NCBI GenBank assembly: GCA_014238285.1
Contig: JABABK010000004.1
Coordinates: 43,848 to 107,847 of the forward strand
Direction: 5' to 3'
Source of the DNA: Hellea sp.
GTDB taxonomy: Bacteria; Pseudomonadota; Alphaproteobacteria; Caulobacterales; Maricaulaceae
DNA: 64,000 nt
A program made the translations under genes and the position numbers. A model generated the notes under the pieces. The model was given only the letters and a program-made list of their open reading frames with translations. It was not told the DNA's origin and ran no database searches. Shown one piece after another: positions 43,916 through 53,075 of this stretch (the first letter of the stretch is position 1; the number at the start of each line of letters is the position of its first letter).

Positions 43916-44960
43916 GAGTTATGCCGGCTACTCGCTTTTCATGATCGAGTAGCCATTGTTTTTTATCGAGCCCGCCAGCATATCCGCCTAAGGCGCCGCC
44001 TTTATTAATGACGCGGTGACAAGGGATAATGATAGCAAGGCCGTTACGCGCGTTAGAGCTGGCTACGGCGCGGAAGGCTTTCTCATTGCCTATAGAGACG
44101 GCTAGTTGAGCATAGGACCTAGTTTCGCCGTAAGGAATAGCTTGCAGTGCGTCCCAGACATCGCTTTGAAAATCTGTGCCTGTCGTGATTAGCGGGAGGT
44201 CAAAGTCCTGTAATTGCCCATCAAAATATTGTTTTATCTGCTTCTGAGCATCTTCAGTGATGGATGTTCGTCCCGGAAGAACGGGACGTTGATAGACTTT
44301 GGATAGTTTCTCGAGTTGTCCTCTGAGGTTTTTACGAACCGTAAACTCAGCCAAATAAAGATGAGTCTTATCGCAAATGATCACCATCGGCCCCAAAGGC
44401 GTGTCAACCCAGTCTATCAAGAGCGGTTCTTTGTCGGCTGTTTTGGGTGAGCGGCCAAAAGTTTTGGAGAAGGCCTCCCGAAATCCGCTAGGGCTATCGA
44501 ACCCGGCGCATAGCTGAGCTTCAATAACGCTATCGCCATCGGCGAGACATTGACGGGCGCGCGCTAAATTTCTTTGGCGGACATAGGCCGAAAACGTCAT
44601 GTCAAAGCGAGCCTTAAATTGACGCCGCGCTGTTGACGGATCGATATTCTTTGCCGCGAGATCTTTTTCGGACCAGCGGCGTTCCGGATCGCTTTCTACC
44701 AGATTGATCAATTTTTTGATAAGAACGCTGGCTTCGCCGGGCATATTCATAGGGTGGCAGCGCTTACATGGACGATAGCCCGCTTTGAGCGCGCCTTCAG
44801 CTTCATCGTAAAAACAGCAATTTTCCATTTTGGGCGTGCGGGCTGGACAGCCAGGACGGCAGAAAATACCGGTGCTTTTTACCGCCATGTAAAATTGGCC
44901 GGAATAGGCTTTGTCTCGAGCCGAGAATATTTCGTATTTATCAGAATCGCTTAAGGTCAT
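43908..44960 (-). CDS. ada: Bifunctional Ada: DNA alkylation repair regulator / O6-methylguanine methyltransferase
   Basis: A 350-residue complete Ada. The N-terminal zinc domain carries FCRPGCPARTP and CKRCHP, with the acceptor cysteine for methylphosphotriesters. An AraC-type helix-turn-helix lies at about 95-175 (DPSTARRQFKARFDMTFSAYVRQRNL and AQLCAGFDSPSGFREAFSKTFGRSP). The C-terminal methyltransferase domain has the acceptor cysteine in IIPCHRVI. It removes alkyl groups and activates its own expression when methylated. All active cysteines are present. Confidence 0.93.
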   Translation of the reverse strand: MTLSDSDKYEIFSARDKAYSGQFYMAVKSTGIFCRPGCPARTPKMENCCFYDEAEGALKAGYRPCKRCHPMNMPGEASVLIKKLINLVESDPERRWSEKDLAAKNIDPSTARRQFKARFDMTFSAYVRQRNLARARQCLADGDSVIEAQLCAGFDSPSGFREAFSKTFGRSPKTADKEPLLIDWVDTPLGPMVIICDKTHLYLAEFTVRKNLRGQLEKLSKVYQRPVLPGRTSITEDAQKQIKQYFDGQLQDFDLPLITTGTDFQSDVWDALQAIPYGETRSYAQLAVSIGNEKAFRAVASSNARNGLAIIIPCHRVINKGGALGGYAGGLDKKQWLLDHEKRVAGITLI

Positions 44961-45059
44961 AAAATACCTTTAGCATAGCAAAATAGCTTTGCCGCCGAAA
45001 ATCGGGCATTGTTATTAAGGGGTGAATTGTTTAGGGGGTGCATAAAAGAGAAAAAGACC

Positions 45060-45689
45060 ATGACTATACATTTTCACAAGCATGACATTCCGGCAGATAT
45101 TGACTTTGGTAAAAGCGTTGCTGTCGATACGGAGACTCAAGGCCTATCTATGGTACGTGACAAACTTTGCCTAGTGCAGTTGTCCGCGGGTGATGGGGAC
45201 GCGCACATTGTTCAGGTTAATCGTAACACCTATGATTGCCCGAATTTAAAAGCCTTGATGGCAAATACCGATGTCACAAAAATCTTTCACTTCGCGCGCT
45301 TTGATGTCGCTGTCATGAAGCGTGATTTAGGTGTTGATACAGCGCCTATTTTCTGCACGAAAATTGGGTCTGGTTTAGTCAGGACATATACAGATCGGCA
45401 TGGTCTTAAGGATTTGTGCCGTGAGTTATTAGGTGTTGATTTGTCAAAGCAGCAACAAAGCTCTGATTGGGCAAGTGATGAGCTGTCCGAAGCCCAGCTG
45501 GCCTATGCAGCCTCCGATGTGCTTTATCTACATCAACTCAAGACTATTATTACGGGCCGTCTATTGCGTGAAGACCGCCTGGACATCGCTCAGGCCTGTT
45601 TTGATTTTCTACCAACACGCGCCGAACTCGATTTAAAGGGTTGGGATGATATCGATATCTTTTCTCACTCCATGCGCCGCCCGCACTAA
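45060..45689 (+). CDS. Ribonuclease D-like 3'-5' exonuclease
   Basis: A 209-residue DEDDy exonuclease consisting of the catalytic domain only: AVDTETQGLS, FHFARFDVAVM and YAASDVLYLHQ supply the four acidic residues and the Tyr. RNase D proper has two extra HRDC domains, absent here, as is usual for the short alphaproteobacterial form encoded upstream of lptC. It trims RNA 3' ends. The ATG at 45060 matches the family start; a TTG at 45009 would add 17 unlikely residues. Confidence 0.88.
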   Translation: MTIHFHKHDIPADIDFGKSVAVDTETQGLSMVRDKLCLVQLSAGDGDAHIVQVNRNTYDCPNLKALMANTDVTKIFHFARFDVAVMKRDLGVDTAPIFCTKIGSGLVRTYTDRHGLKDLCRELLGVDLSKQQQSSDWASDELSEAQLAYAASDVLYLHQLKTIITGRLLREDRLDIAQACFDFLPTRAELDLKGWDDIDIFSHSMRRPH

Positions 45690-45769
45690 TTTCAATTCTT
45701 AGGTTAACATCTCTTCATGTCGCGTAATTCTCTATCGCAATTTAGCCCCCGACCTCTTATACAATCCCA

Positions 45770-46417
45770 ATGAACGCTCATGTTTCACATAAGGCCAGCG
45801 ATGCCCTCGGTCTTTGGGAGCCGAGACGAACTTTAACGCTTGAGGCGGCGCGCCGTCATTCGGCCCGTGTTAATTTGATGCAAAAGGGCCTTATTGCCAT
45901 TGCTTTGTTTTTGGTCGCGGCTTTAATTTGGGAGTTTTCGAAACGAGGTACTGTAGATTTTCCAGAAGATAACCCGAATGAATCTGTCAAAATGATCAAC
46001 CCGCGTTATAGCGGACGAACGGCGGATGGATTACCTTATTATTTGACCGCCAAGGAAGCCATCAGATTGACAGCAGATGCCAACGCCGTGGAGCTTACAA
46101 ATCCAGTGCTAGAATTTTTCAGAGAGGCCGGAGCCGGTAAGTCTTTGGTTATTGCTGAAACAGGAACTTATGATGACGTCAATAAGATCTTAAATCTTAG
46201 AACGGACGTTGATCTAAACACAGATGATGGCAATGAATGTCAGACCACTCATGCCCGTATTTATACGCGGACCAAAACCATTGAAGGGGATGAGCCGATT
46301 AGCTGTATCGGGACTTTCGGATCGGTCAAAGGCAAAGCCTATGAAATTCTTGATAATTATACGACATTTGTTTTTAAAAACGGTATGAGCGCCGTATTGG
46401 AGCAGGGTGATGAATAA
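45770..46417 (+). CDS. lptC: LptC, LPS export ABC transporter periplasmic protein
   Basis: A 215-residue bitopic protein. One membrane helix (about 38-55, GLIAIALFLVAALIWEF) follows a cytoplasmic N-terminus, then a beta-jellyroll periplasmic domain (INPRYSGRTADGLPYYLTAKEA, a common alphaproteobacterial form). LptC links the LptBFG transporter to LptA. Its stop overlaps the lptA start region, giving a coupled lptC-lptA-lptA-like-lptB run. Confidence 0.82.
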   Translation: MNAHVSHKASDALGLWEPRRTLTLEAARRHSARVNLMQKGLIAIALFLVAALIWEFSKRGTVDFPEDNPNESVKMINPRYSGRTADGLPYYLTAKEAIRLTADANAVELTNPVLEFFREAGAGKSLVIAETGTYDDVNKILNLRTDVDLNTDDGNECQTTHARIYTRTKTIEGDEPISCIGTFGSVKGKAYEILDNYTTFVFKNGMSAVLEQGDE

Positions 46418-46913
46418 ATATCTAACAATTTTTGGCCTTGCTTTATTGATAAGCGTTGCAGGACAAGCTGACGCTCAGCTTACCTTTGGGGATAGCGGTG
46501 AGCCAATTATAGTGGATGCCGAAAAGGCGACCTATAAGGGCAACCTGACTTTGCTCACCGGAAATGTCGACGTTCGCCAAGGAACAGCACACATTAAATC
46601 CGATGAAATGGAAATTTACAGAGAAAAAAACGCCGCCGATGCAGCGGGAAATTTATCTTTAGGTGCCGTAACTCGTATTGTAGCGATCGGGAAATTCAGT
46701 TACAGAACCCCAGGAGATGTCGTTACGGGGGATAAAGGGGTTTATGATCGCAAGACTGGTATTATCACAGTGACAGGCAATGTAAGCGTTGGAAAACCGG
46801 GAAGTTCACGGTTGAGCGGCGAAAAGTTAGTGTATGACTTAGAGACGAAACGGGCTAAAGTTGGCGCCGGTGAAGGTCGTGTCGGGTTCAGCATTAAGAA
46901 ACGGAAAAATTAA
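46410..46913 (+). CDS. lptA: LptA (OstA-like), periplasmic LPS bridge protein
   Basis: A 167-residue exported protein: signal peptide to about ADAQL, then the OstA/LptA jellyroll (PIIVDAEKATYKGNLTLLTGNVDVRQGTAHIKSDEMEIY, and the repeat GVYDRKTGIITVTGNVSVGK). It would form the bridge carrying LPS to the outer membrane. Starts at ATG 46410, eight bases inside lptC, with AGG upstream; GTG at 46407 is also possible. It is followed by a homologue overlapping by one base. Confidence 0.82.
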   Translation: MNKYLTIFGLALLISVAGQADAQLTFGDSGEPIIVDAEKATYKGNLTLLTGNVDVRQGTAHIKSDEMEIYREKNAADAAGNLSLGAVTRIVAIGKFSYRTPGDVVTGDKGVYDRKTGIITVTGNVSVGKPGSSRLSGEKLVYDLETKRAKVGAGEGRVGFSIKKRKN

Positions 46914-47452
46914 TGGGATATCTTAAACTATCAGGCGGGTTGCCATTATTGGCAGTGCTCGCTCTTTTGGCCTCGGCAAGCCCTGCCCACGCTCAATTCG
47001 CACGTAACAGCAATGCTCCGATTAATGGATCTGCTGATAACGTTGATTATAGGCAGGAAGTAACTATTTTGTCAGGGCAGGTTGATGTTCGTCAGGGCGA
47101 AGTCAGAATTCTTTCTGATAAAATGTTTATCTATAACGGCGAAGGCGGAAGCGGCGGCGCAGCCTTTGATGATGTTGACCGGATCGAAGCCATTGGCAAT
47201 TTCTTTTACCTAACGCCGGACCAAGAAGTGCGCGGTAAAAAGGGGGTTTATGAGCAATCGACGGATACCTTTACTGTAACAGGTGATGTGATTTTGCTGC
47301 AAGGCCCTGAAAACGTCGTGACCGGCGACAAATTAATTTATAATCTGACGAATAATCAGGCAAGAGTCGTTGGAACCTGCAAAGGCCGCAAATGCGGGCG
47401 CGAAGGCCGAGTGAACATCCTCATCAAAAACACTAACAGTGAAAATCAATAG
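46913..47452 (+). CDS. Second LptA/OstA-like protein
   Basis: A 179-residue exported OstA-domain protein: signal peptide to about AHAQF, then APINGSADNVDYRQEVTILSGQVDVRQGEVRILSDKMFIY, closely parallel to the preceding LptA, and GVYEQSTDTFTVTGDVILLQGPENVVTGDKLIYNL. It has an additional C-terminal Cys pair, CKGRKCGREGRV. Overlaps lptA by one base (TAATG). It may be the alternative bridge subunit; alphaproteobacteria often have one long or two LptA-type proteins here. Confidence 0.78.
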   Translation: MGYLKLSGGLPLLAVLALLASASPAHAQFARNSNAPINGSADNVDYRQEVTILSGQVDVRQGEVRILSDKMFIYNGEGGSGGAAFDDVDRIEAIGNFFYLTPDQEVRGKKGVYEQSTDTFTVTGDVILLQGPENVVTGDKLIYNLTNNQARVVGTCKGRKCGREGRVNILIKNTNSENQ

Positions 47453-47460
47453 AGCTAAAT

Positions 47461-48210
47461 ATGGTGAGTACCGCTAATAAGCCTATTATTGCTGAAGGTC
47501 TTGCTGCCAATGGTATTGGTAAGTCTTACCGTGGCCGTCAGGTCGTTCGCGATATAACGTTAAACGTAAACCGCGGCGAAGTTGTTGCGCTTATGGGCCC
47601 GAACGGCGCCGGTAAAACCACTAGTTTTTATATGATTATGGGTCTGATCGAAGCGGATCATGGAAGCATTACGTTAGACGGTGAGGATATCACAAGCCTT
47701 CCTATGTATCAGCGGGCTAGATTGGGCGTTGGTTATTTACCGCAAGAACAGTCTATTTTTCGCGGTCTGACCGTTGAAGAGAACATAAAAGCGGTTGTTC
47801 AGCTAACTGAGAAAGATCGCTCTAAATGGAATGACAACGTTAACGCATTATTGGATGAGCTTAATATTGGCCATATTAGAAATAGCCCTGCATTAGCCTT
47901 ATCAGGAGGAGAACGTCGCCGCGTCGAGATTGCGCGCGCACTTGCTTCACGGCCAAGTTTTATTTTACTGGATGAGCCCTTTACAGGTATCGATCCAATC
48001 GCGATCGCCGATATTTCTGATTTGATTTTATATTTGAAACAGCGCGGTATTGGTATTTTAATCACGGATCACCGCGTGCGTGAAACTTTGGATATTGTCG
48101 ATCGTGCATCGATCCTGTTTCAAGGTGAGGCTCTATTTGAAGGTACGCCGGAAGAGATCCGGGCCAATAAAGATGTCCGCCGTGTTTATCTGGGTGAAAA
48201 ATACGCATGA
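47461..48210 (+). CDS. lptB: LptB, LPS export ABC transporter ATPase
   Basis: A 249-residue ABC ATPase: Walker A GPNGAGKTT near 46, Q-loop YLPQEQSIFRGLTVEENI, signature LSGGERRR, Walker B FILLDEPFTGIDP, H-loop ITDHRVRETLDI. These are the LptB forms. It powers LPS extraction with LptFG. In many proteobacteria rpoN and hpf follow; here a terminator and mscL follow instead. Confidence 0.95.
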   Translation: MVSTANKPIIAEGLAANGIGKSYRGRQVVRDITLNVNRGEVVALMGPNGAGKTTSFYMIMGLIEADHGSITLDGEDITSLPMYQRARLGVGYLPQEQSIFRGLTVEENIKAVVQLTEKDRSKWNDNVNALLDELNIGHIRNSPALALSGGERRRVEIARALASRPSFILLDEPFTGIDPIAIADISDLILYLKQRGIGILITDHRVRETLDIVDRASILFQGEALFEGTPEEIRANKDVRRVYLGEKYA

Positions 48211-48240
48211 AAAAACCGGCGTTTTTCAAGGCCGGTTTTA
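48211..48240 (+). terminator. Bidirectional terminator between lptB and mscL
   Basis: AAAACCGGC (48212-48220) pairs with GCCGGTTTT (48231-48239) around a ten-base loop, immediately after the lptB stop. Read on the minus strand the stem ends in six T, so it also fits the end of mscL, which stops 20 bases away. Confidence 0.88.
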
Positions 48241-48259
48241 ATTGTAATAATCTAAATAA

Positions 48260-48670
48260 TTATTTCTTTAAAAGATCGCGGATCTCAGCCAATAATACTT
48301 CGTTGACAGGCGGTGCTGCTGGTGCTTCTTCTTCAGCTTTCTTAGCTTTGTTCATACCTTTGATGATCATAAACATAACAAGTGCCACGATTAGAAATGA
48401 GAGCACTCCGTTTATGAATTGACCATAGCGAATTGCAGTTTCTGTGCCTTCGATAATTGCTCCACTAGCATCAAATTCAGCAGGTTTCATGACATATTTC
48501 ATACTGCCCAAATCAATTCCGCCCATAATAGGACTAATTGCTGGCATAAAAATATCGTCGATAAACGATTTAACAACAGCGCCAAAAGCGGCGCCCATGA
48601 CGAAGCCGACAGCCATGTCGACCAAATTGCCCTTCATGGCAAACTCTTTAAATTCTGATACCATCCCCAT
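48260..48670 (-). CDS. mscL: Large-conductance mechanosensitive channel MscL
   Basis: A 136-residue channel subunit: N-terminal EFKEFAMKGNLVDMAVGFVMGAAFGAVVKSFIDDI (TM1), the periplasmic loop, TM2 GVLSFLIVALVMFMIIKGMN, and the C-terminal LLAEIRDLLKK helix. It opens under turgor to release solutes on osmotic downshock. Length is normal and no residue looks disrupted. Confidence 0.96.
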   Translation of the reverse strand: MGMVSEFKEFAMKGNLVDMAVGFVMGAAFGAVVKSFIDDIFMPAISPIMGGIDLGSMKYVMKPAEFDASGAIIEGTETAIRYGQFINGVLSFLIVALVMFMIIKGMNKAKKAEEEAPAAPPVNEVLLAEIRDLLKK

Positions 48671-48768
48671 GATATTCCCCTTCCTTTGTTAAGATACGAT
48701 CTTCTCGCATATGCATGGATTTGGATCAATAGGGTTAATCAGTGATTAAAACAGGGGAAGTTAATGCT

Positions 48769-49059
48769 TTAGCCTTTGCGGCTGGCATCAACTTGAGCTT
48801 TTAGCTCTTTGCCAGCGCGGAAGAACGGGACGTGTTTTTCGGGTACCATGACGTCTTCACCTGTGCGCGGATTGCGTCCTTTGCGGGCTTTACGTTGGCG
48901 GACTGAAAAGGCTCCAAAGCCTCTAAGCTCGACGCGAGCGCCCTTTTCAAGGGTTTGCATCATGGATTCGAATATGACCGCGACAACGCGTTCAGCTTCT
49001 TCTCTGGTGAGATAAGGGTTCTCTTTATGGATGTTATCAATGAGTTGCGAGCGTAGCAT
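48769..49059 (-). CDS. ihfB: Integration host factor beta subunit
   Basis: A 96-residue HU/IHF-family protein: MLRSQLIDNIHKENPYLTREEAERVV, RGFGAFSVRQRKARKGRNPRTGE. Its place directly downstream of rpsA is the usual position of ihfB in proteobacteria. IHF bends DNA in recombination and transcription. The next gene upstream is rpsA, with a terminator between them. Confidence 0.93.
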   Translation of the reverse strand: MLRSQLIDNIHKENPYLTREEAERVVAVIFESMMQTLEKGARVELRGFGAFSVRQRKARKGRNPRTGEDVMVPEKHVPFFRAGKELKAQVDASRKG

Positions 49060-49110
49060 GGGTATATAAAGACGATTGACCCTTGGGCCGTCAATTTAAT
49101 TCTTTCATTC

Positions 49111-49143
49111 TCATAAAAAAACGGCCCCAAACGGGGCCGTTTT
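49111..49143 (-). terminator. Rho-independent terminator of rpsA
   Basis: On the minus strand AAAACGGCCCC and GGGGCCGTTTT (11 pairs, four-base loop, 49118-49143) are followed by a run of seven T. It lies 27 bases past the rpsA stop. Confidence 0.93.
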
Positions 49144-49169
49144 GCAATAATGTAATAGAAAAGAGCGAA

Positions 49170-50861
49170 TTATTCGCCTTTTAGAGCCGCGCCGAGAATA
49201 TCGCCGAGAGATGCACCAGCATCCGCAGAGCCGTATTGTTGTACAGCTTCTTTCTCTTCGGCGATTTCGAGTGCCTTGATAGAGAGAGAATATTGACGCT
49301 TAGATTTGTCGATCTTAGTGATCATCGCGTCAACCTTGTCGCCAACGGCGAAACGCTCAGGGCGTTGATCGGCCCGTTCGCGGGATAGATCAGATTTGCG
49401 AATGAACGCTGCGATTTCATTGTCATCACCAAAGGAGACTTCAATGCCGCCAGTATTAACTGCTGTGATCGTACAGGTCACGGTTGCGCCGCGACGTGCA
49501 CCGGCAGGTGCCGTGTCTTTAAGTAGCTGCTTAACACCAAGGCTGATGCGTTCTTTCTCGATGTCGATATCGAGAATTTTAGCTTCAACTTCGTCGCCCT
49601 TTTTATAGTCTTTAAGAGCGTCTTCGCCTGATTTGTCCCAAGCAAGGTCAGAAAGGTGAGCCATGCCGTCAATGTCGCCGTCAAGGCCAACAAATAGACC
49701 AAATTCAGTAACAGAGCGAACTTCGCCCTTGATGACTGTTCCAATAGGGAAACGATCAGCAAAGCTATCCCAAGGATTATCTTGAGTTTGCTTGATACCA
49801 AGTGAAATGCGGCGCTTTTCTTCTTCAACTTCGAGAACAACACATTCAACTTCTTGAGATGTTGAAACGATTTTACCTGGATGGACGTTTTTCTTAGTCC
49901 AGCTCATTTCAGAAACGTGGACAAGACCTTCAACACCTTCTTCAAGTTCAATAAATGCACCGTAATCTGTGATATTGGTGACAAGCCCATTATGGCGTGA
50001 ACCAACAGTGTATTTCGCTGTTGCGGCTGACCATGGATCTTCCATCAACTGCTTCATGCCAAGGCTGATGCGCTGTGTTTCAGGATTGATCTTGATAATT
50101 TTAACTTGGAGCGTATCGCCAACGGCCATGACTTGGGTAGGGTGAGAAATGCGGCGCCAAGACATGTCTGTGACGTGCAATAGGCCATCAATACCGCCAA
50201 GGTCGACGAAGGCGCCGTAATCAGTGATATTTTTAACGATACCTTCGCGTGTTTCGCCTTCAGCCAACTGACCGACAAGCTCGGCACGTTGTTCGGCGCG
50301 GCTTTCTTCAAGAATAGCACGACGTGAAACAACGATGTTCCCGCGGGCGCGATCCATTTTAAGAATCATGAATGGCTGCTCTTGGTTCATGAGAGGGGCA
50401 ACGTCGCGGATTGGACGAATATCAACTTGTGAACCGGGTAGGAAGGCGTTCAGACCGCCAAGGTCAACTGTGAAACCACCTTTAACACGGCCAACAATAG
50501 CGCCAGTCACAGGCTCTTCGGCTTCATGGACTTTTGCCATTTTAATCCAGGTTTCTTCGCGGCGGGCTTTTTCGCGCGATAGGATAGCGTCGCCAAGGGC
50601 GTTTTCGATACGCTCTAGGTAAATATCAATTTCGTCACCAACATTGATTTCATTGTCGCCGCCTGGGACGTAAAATTCTCTCAAAGGCACGCGGCCTTCT
50701 GTTTTTAAACCGACGTCAACCAAGACCATGTCTTTTTCTAAGCCTGTGACGATTCCTTTAACAACGGAACCTTCGGTCATTGGGTTAACTTCGAGGGAGG
50801 CTTCCAGCATGGAAGCGAAATCATCAGTAGATGGTGTGAGGGATTCTTGAGCTGAGCTCAT
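49170..50861 (-). CDS. rpsA: 30S ribosomal protein S1
   Basis: A 563-residue protein with six S1 RNA-binding domains; repeated motifs such as TDYGAFVDLGGIDGLLHVTDMSWRR and LDGDIDGMAHLSDLAWDK mark each one. It brings mRNA to the small subunit. The order is cmk-rpsA-ihfB, normal for the class. A 99-base leader separates it from cmk; S1 often regulates its own leader, but I could not see a defined structure in it. Confidence 0.97.
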   Translation of the reverse strand: MSSAQESLTPSTDDFASMLEASLEVNPMTEGSVVKGIVTGLEKDMVLVDVGLKTEGRVPLREFYVPGGDNEINVGDEIDIYLERIENALGDAILSREKARREETWIKMAKVHEAEEPVTGAIVGRVKGGFTVDLGGLNAFLPGSQVDIRPIRDVAPLMNQEQPFMILKMDRARGNIVVSRRAILEESRAEQRAELVGQLAEGETREGIVKNITDYGAFVDLGGIDGLLHVTDMSWRRISHPTQVMAVGDTLQVKIIKINPETQRISLGMKQLMEDPWSAATAKYTVGSRHNGLVTNITDYGAFIELEEGVEGLVHVSEMSWTKKNVHPGKIVSTSQEVECVVLEVEEEKRRISLGIKQTQDNPWDSFADRFPIGTVIKGEVRSVTEFGLFVGLDGDIDGMAHLSDLAWDKSGEDALKDYKKGDEVEAKILDIDIEKERISLGVKQLLKDTAPAGARRGATVTCTITAVNTGGIEVSFGDDNEIAAFIRKSDLSRERADQRPERFAVGDKVDAMITKIDKSKRQYSLSIKALEIAEEKEAVQQYGSADAGASLGDILGAALKGE

Positions 50862-50960
50862 AAGGGGTTACTCCAAAGTATATGTTTCCGGCCGTCAGGT
50901 TGTATCCTGCGGTCTAGCCCGGCCAATCCAGGCTTAATAAGTTCGAATATGTGTTATTAC

Positions 50961-51599
50961 TTACTTTTTGGTAGCTTTTGCCGCCAAAACCGCATCGATA
51001 ACCTTAACTGACGCGACGAACGCGCGCTCTATAGACAAGTTAGTCGTATCAATCAAGTGTGCATCTTTAGCAGGTTTAAGAGGAGCTATCGCTCGGTTGG
51101 CATCTCGAAAGTCACGTTCCTTGAGCTGGGTTAAGACCGTTTCAAAGCTAATATCTTCGCCGTAGCCGATTAATTCCGCGTGCCGGCGCTGGGCCCGTTC
51201 TTGCGGCGCCGCGTCTATATAGAGTTTCACATCGGCGTTTGGATAAATCACTGTCCCGATATCGCGCCCGTCTAATACGCCGCCTTTGGCTGCGAAATCG
51301 CGTTGATATCGTAATAAAGCTGCTCTAACGGGCGGGTGGACAGCCACTTTAGAAGCGGCCGCGCCGATAGGTCCGCTTTTTAACGCAGGATCCGCAAGCA
51401 TTTCAGAATTAATTTTCTGAGCCGCTTGTGTGCAGCTTTTCGCATCGTCTGGATCGTCCTTAGCGTCCAGCACTATTTTAGCCACGGCTCTATAGAGTTT
51501 ACCTGTATCAAGATGAGGGAGGTTGTATTGCTCAGATAATCGCCGCGCTAGCGTTCCTTTTCCGCTGGCAAAAGTTCCGTCTATGGCAATGACCGTCAT
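50961..51599 (-). CDS. cmk: Cytidylate kinase
   Basis: A 212-residue nucleoside monophosphate kinase: P-loop IDGTFASGKGTLARRL, LDTGKLYRAVA for CMP binding, and LDGRDIGTVIYPNADVKLYIDA. It converts CMP and dCMP to diphosphates. The start overlaps the aroA stop by four bases (ATGA). P-loop is the usual GxxxSGKGT with FA in place of PA. Confidence 0.95.
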   Translation of the reverse strand: MTVIAIDGTFASGKGTLARRLSEQYNLPHLDTGKLYRAVAKIVLDAKDDPDDAKSCTQAAQKINSEMLADPALKSGPIGAAASKVAVHPPVRAALLRYQRDFAAKGGVLDGRDIGTVIYPNADVKLYIDAAPQERAQRRHAELIGYGEDISFETVLTQLKERDFRDANRAIAPLKPAKDAHLIDTTNLSIERAFVASVKVIDAVLAAKATKK

Positions 51600-52933
51600 G
51601 CAGCAGGACGTTCTATTTTTGCGCCAATTGTTTCCATAAGTTCAAAAAAGCTTGGGAAACTTGTAGCAATCATTGAGGCATCATCAATCGTAACCGGGTT
51701 TTGAGCGGCGAGGCCTAAAATAAGAGCGGACATAGCGATGCGGTGGTCGTGATAGGTTTTGACCTCTGCGCCTCCAACAATATCCGTACCGCCGCGCACT
51801 CTCATGCCACCAGCGCTTTCTGTGATATCAACGCCGTTGCGCCGTAGAAGTTCAACCGTGGCCGAAATACGGTCGCTTTCTTTGACACGTAGCTCTTCAA
51901 TTCCGTCCATAATCGTTGTGCCTCTGGCAAAGGCGGCCGCAACGGCCAGAATAGGGTATTCATCGATCATCGCAGGGGCGCGCTGGGGCGGAACCGTTAC
52001 GCCGCGCAGCATGGAATGGCGGACATGAAGGTCGGCTATGACCTCTCCGCCGGATTTGCGGAAGTTATCGGCGCGAATATCGCCGCCCATTTCCGCCAAA
52101 GTTTCAAACAAACCAGTGCGCGTTGGGTTCATCATGACGTTTTCTATACAGATGTCAGACCCTGGCGTAATTAGGGCTGCTACGATAGCAAAAGCGGCGG
52201 AAGAGGGGTCGCCTGGGACGTTAACCCGGGTTCCTGTCAAATTAACTGGGCCGGTTATACTAACGATTTGACCGTCATCTTTGGGACGAGCGTTAACGGT
52301 CGCGCCAAAAGCGCGGAGCATGTTTTCGGTATGATCTCGAGATAGGCGAGACTCGCGCACTGTTGTTGTACCCTCTGATTTTAAGCCTGCAAGGAGCACG
52401 GCGGACTTAACTTGGGCCGAGGCGTGGGGGGATGTGTAATCAAGAGGCTTTAAGTTTCCGCTTGATTTGATTCTAGCGGGGAGTTTGTCGCCGGTTTGAG
52501 AATCAGCCTCTATGCCCATCTTCCGTAGCGGATCTAAAACTCGCCCCATTGGGCGGCTGCGTAGGGAGGCATCACCTGTAAATTCCGTATCGAGTTCATA
52601 GGCTGAGGCTGCGCCCATGATCAGGCGAACACCTGTTCCGGCATTGCCGCAGTCTATGGGGTCTGTCGGGCTTATCAGTCCGTCTTTACCCCGGCCTGTA
52701 ATTGTCCAGCTTTGATCGTCATTTTCTGTGATTTTCGCGCCGAGGGCCCGCATGGCATCAATGGTCGACATAATGTCATCCCCGCGCAAAAGCCCAGTTA
52801 CTTGGGTCTCGCCCTGAGCGAGCGCGCCGAAGATAATGGCCCTATGTGAAATGGACTTATCGCCGGGCGCAGTGATGACGCCTCTTAATCCGGTACTCGG
52901 AATTGCTTTCGCGCCATTATACATAGTTTTCAT
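51596..52933 (-). CDS. aroA: 3-phosphoshikimate 1-carboxyvinyltransferase (EPSP synthase)
   Basis: A 445-residue EPSP synthase: APGDKSISHRAIIFGALAQGE near residue 22, the NAGTGVRLIMGA loop, RSRPMGRVLDPLRKMG and RVKESDRISATVELLRRNG. It makes EPSP in the shikimate pathway. The Ala in the LIMGA loop, where the plant-type enzyme has Gly, is the class II pattern often associated with glyphosate tolerance, as is common in alphaproteobacteria. Divergent from the TIGR02300 gene. Confidence 0.95.
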   Translation of the reverse strand: MKTMYNGAKAIPSTGLRGVITAPGDKSISHRAIIFGALAQGETQVTGLLRGDDIMSTIDAMRALGAKITENDDQSWTITGRGKDGLISPTDPIDCGNAGTGVRLIMGAASAYELDTEFTGDASLRSRPMGRVLDPLRKMGIEADSQTGDKLPARIKSSGNLKPLDYTSPHASAQVKSAVLLAGLKSEGTTTVRESRLSRDHTENMLRAFGATVNARPKDDGQIVSITGPVNLTGTRVNVPGDPSSAAFAIVAALITPGSDICIENVMMNPTRTGLFETLAEMGGDIRADNFRKSGGEVIADLHVRHSMLRGVTVPPQRAPAMIDEYPILAVAAAFARGTTIMDGIEELRVKESDRISATVELLRRNGVDITESAGGMRVRGGTDIVGGAEVKTYHDHRIAMSALILGLAAQNPVTIDDASMIATSFPSFFELMETIGAKIERPAA

Positions 52934-53075
52934 GACTTACCATTTGTCAGTTGACTCTGAAATACGAAACGCTAAGACGCGAGACGAAGTCGCATCGCTT
53001 AACCGGAATGCTAGCGCAAGACAAGACCCGGATGAGGCGAAGTGCACATGAATTTGTAAAATACAGGAAGTTAAT

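Noticed and set aside
45009..45060. TTG start adding 17 residues to the RNase D-like protein
   Set aside because: The family begins at the ATG at 45060, and the extra residues are basic and not conserved-looking.
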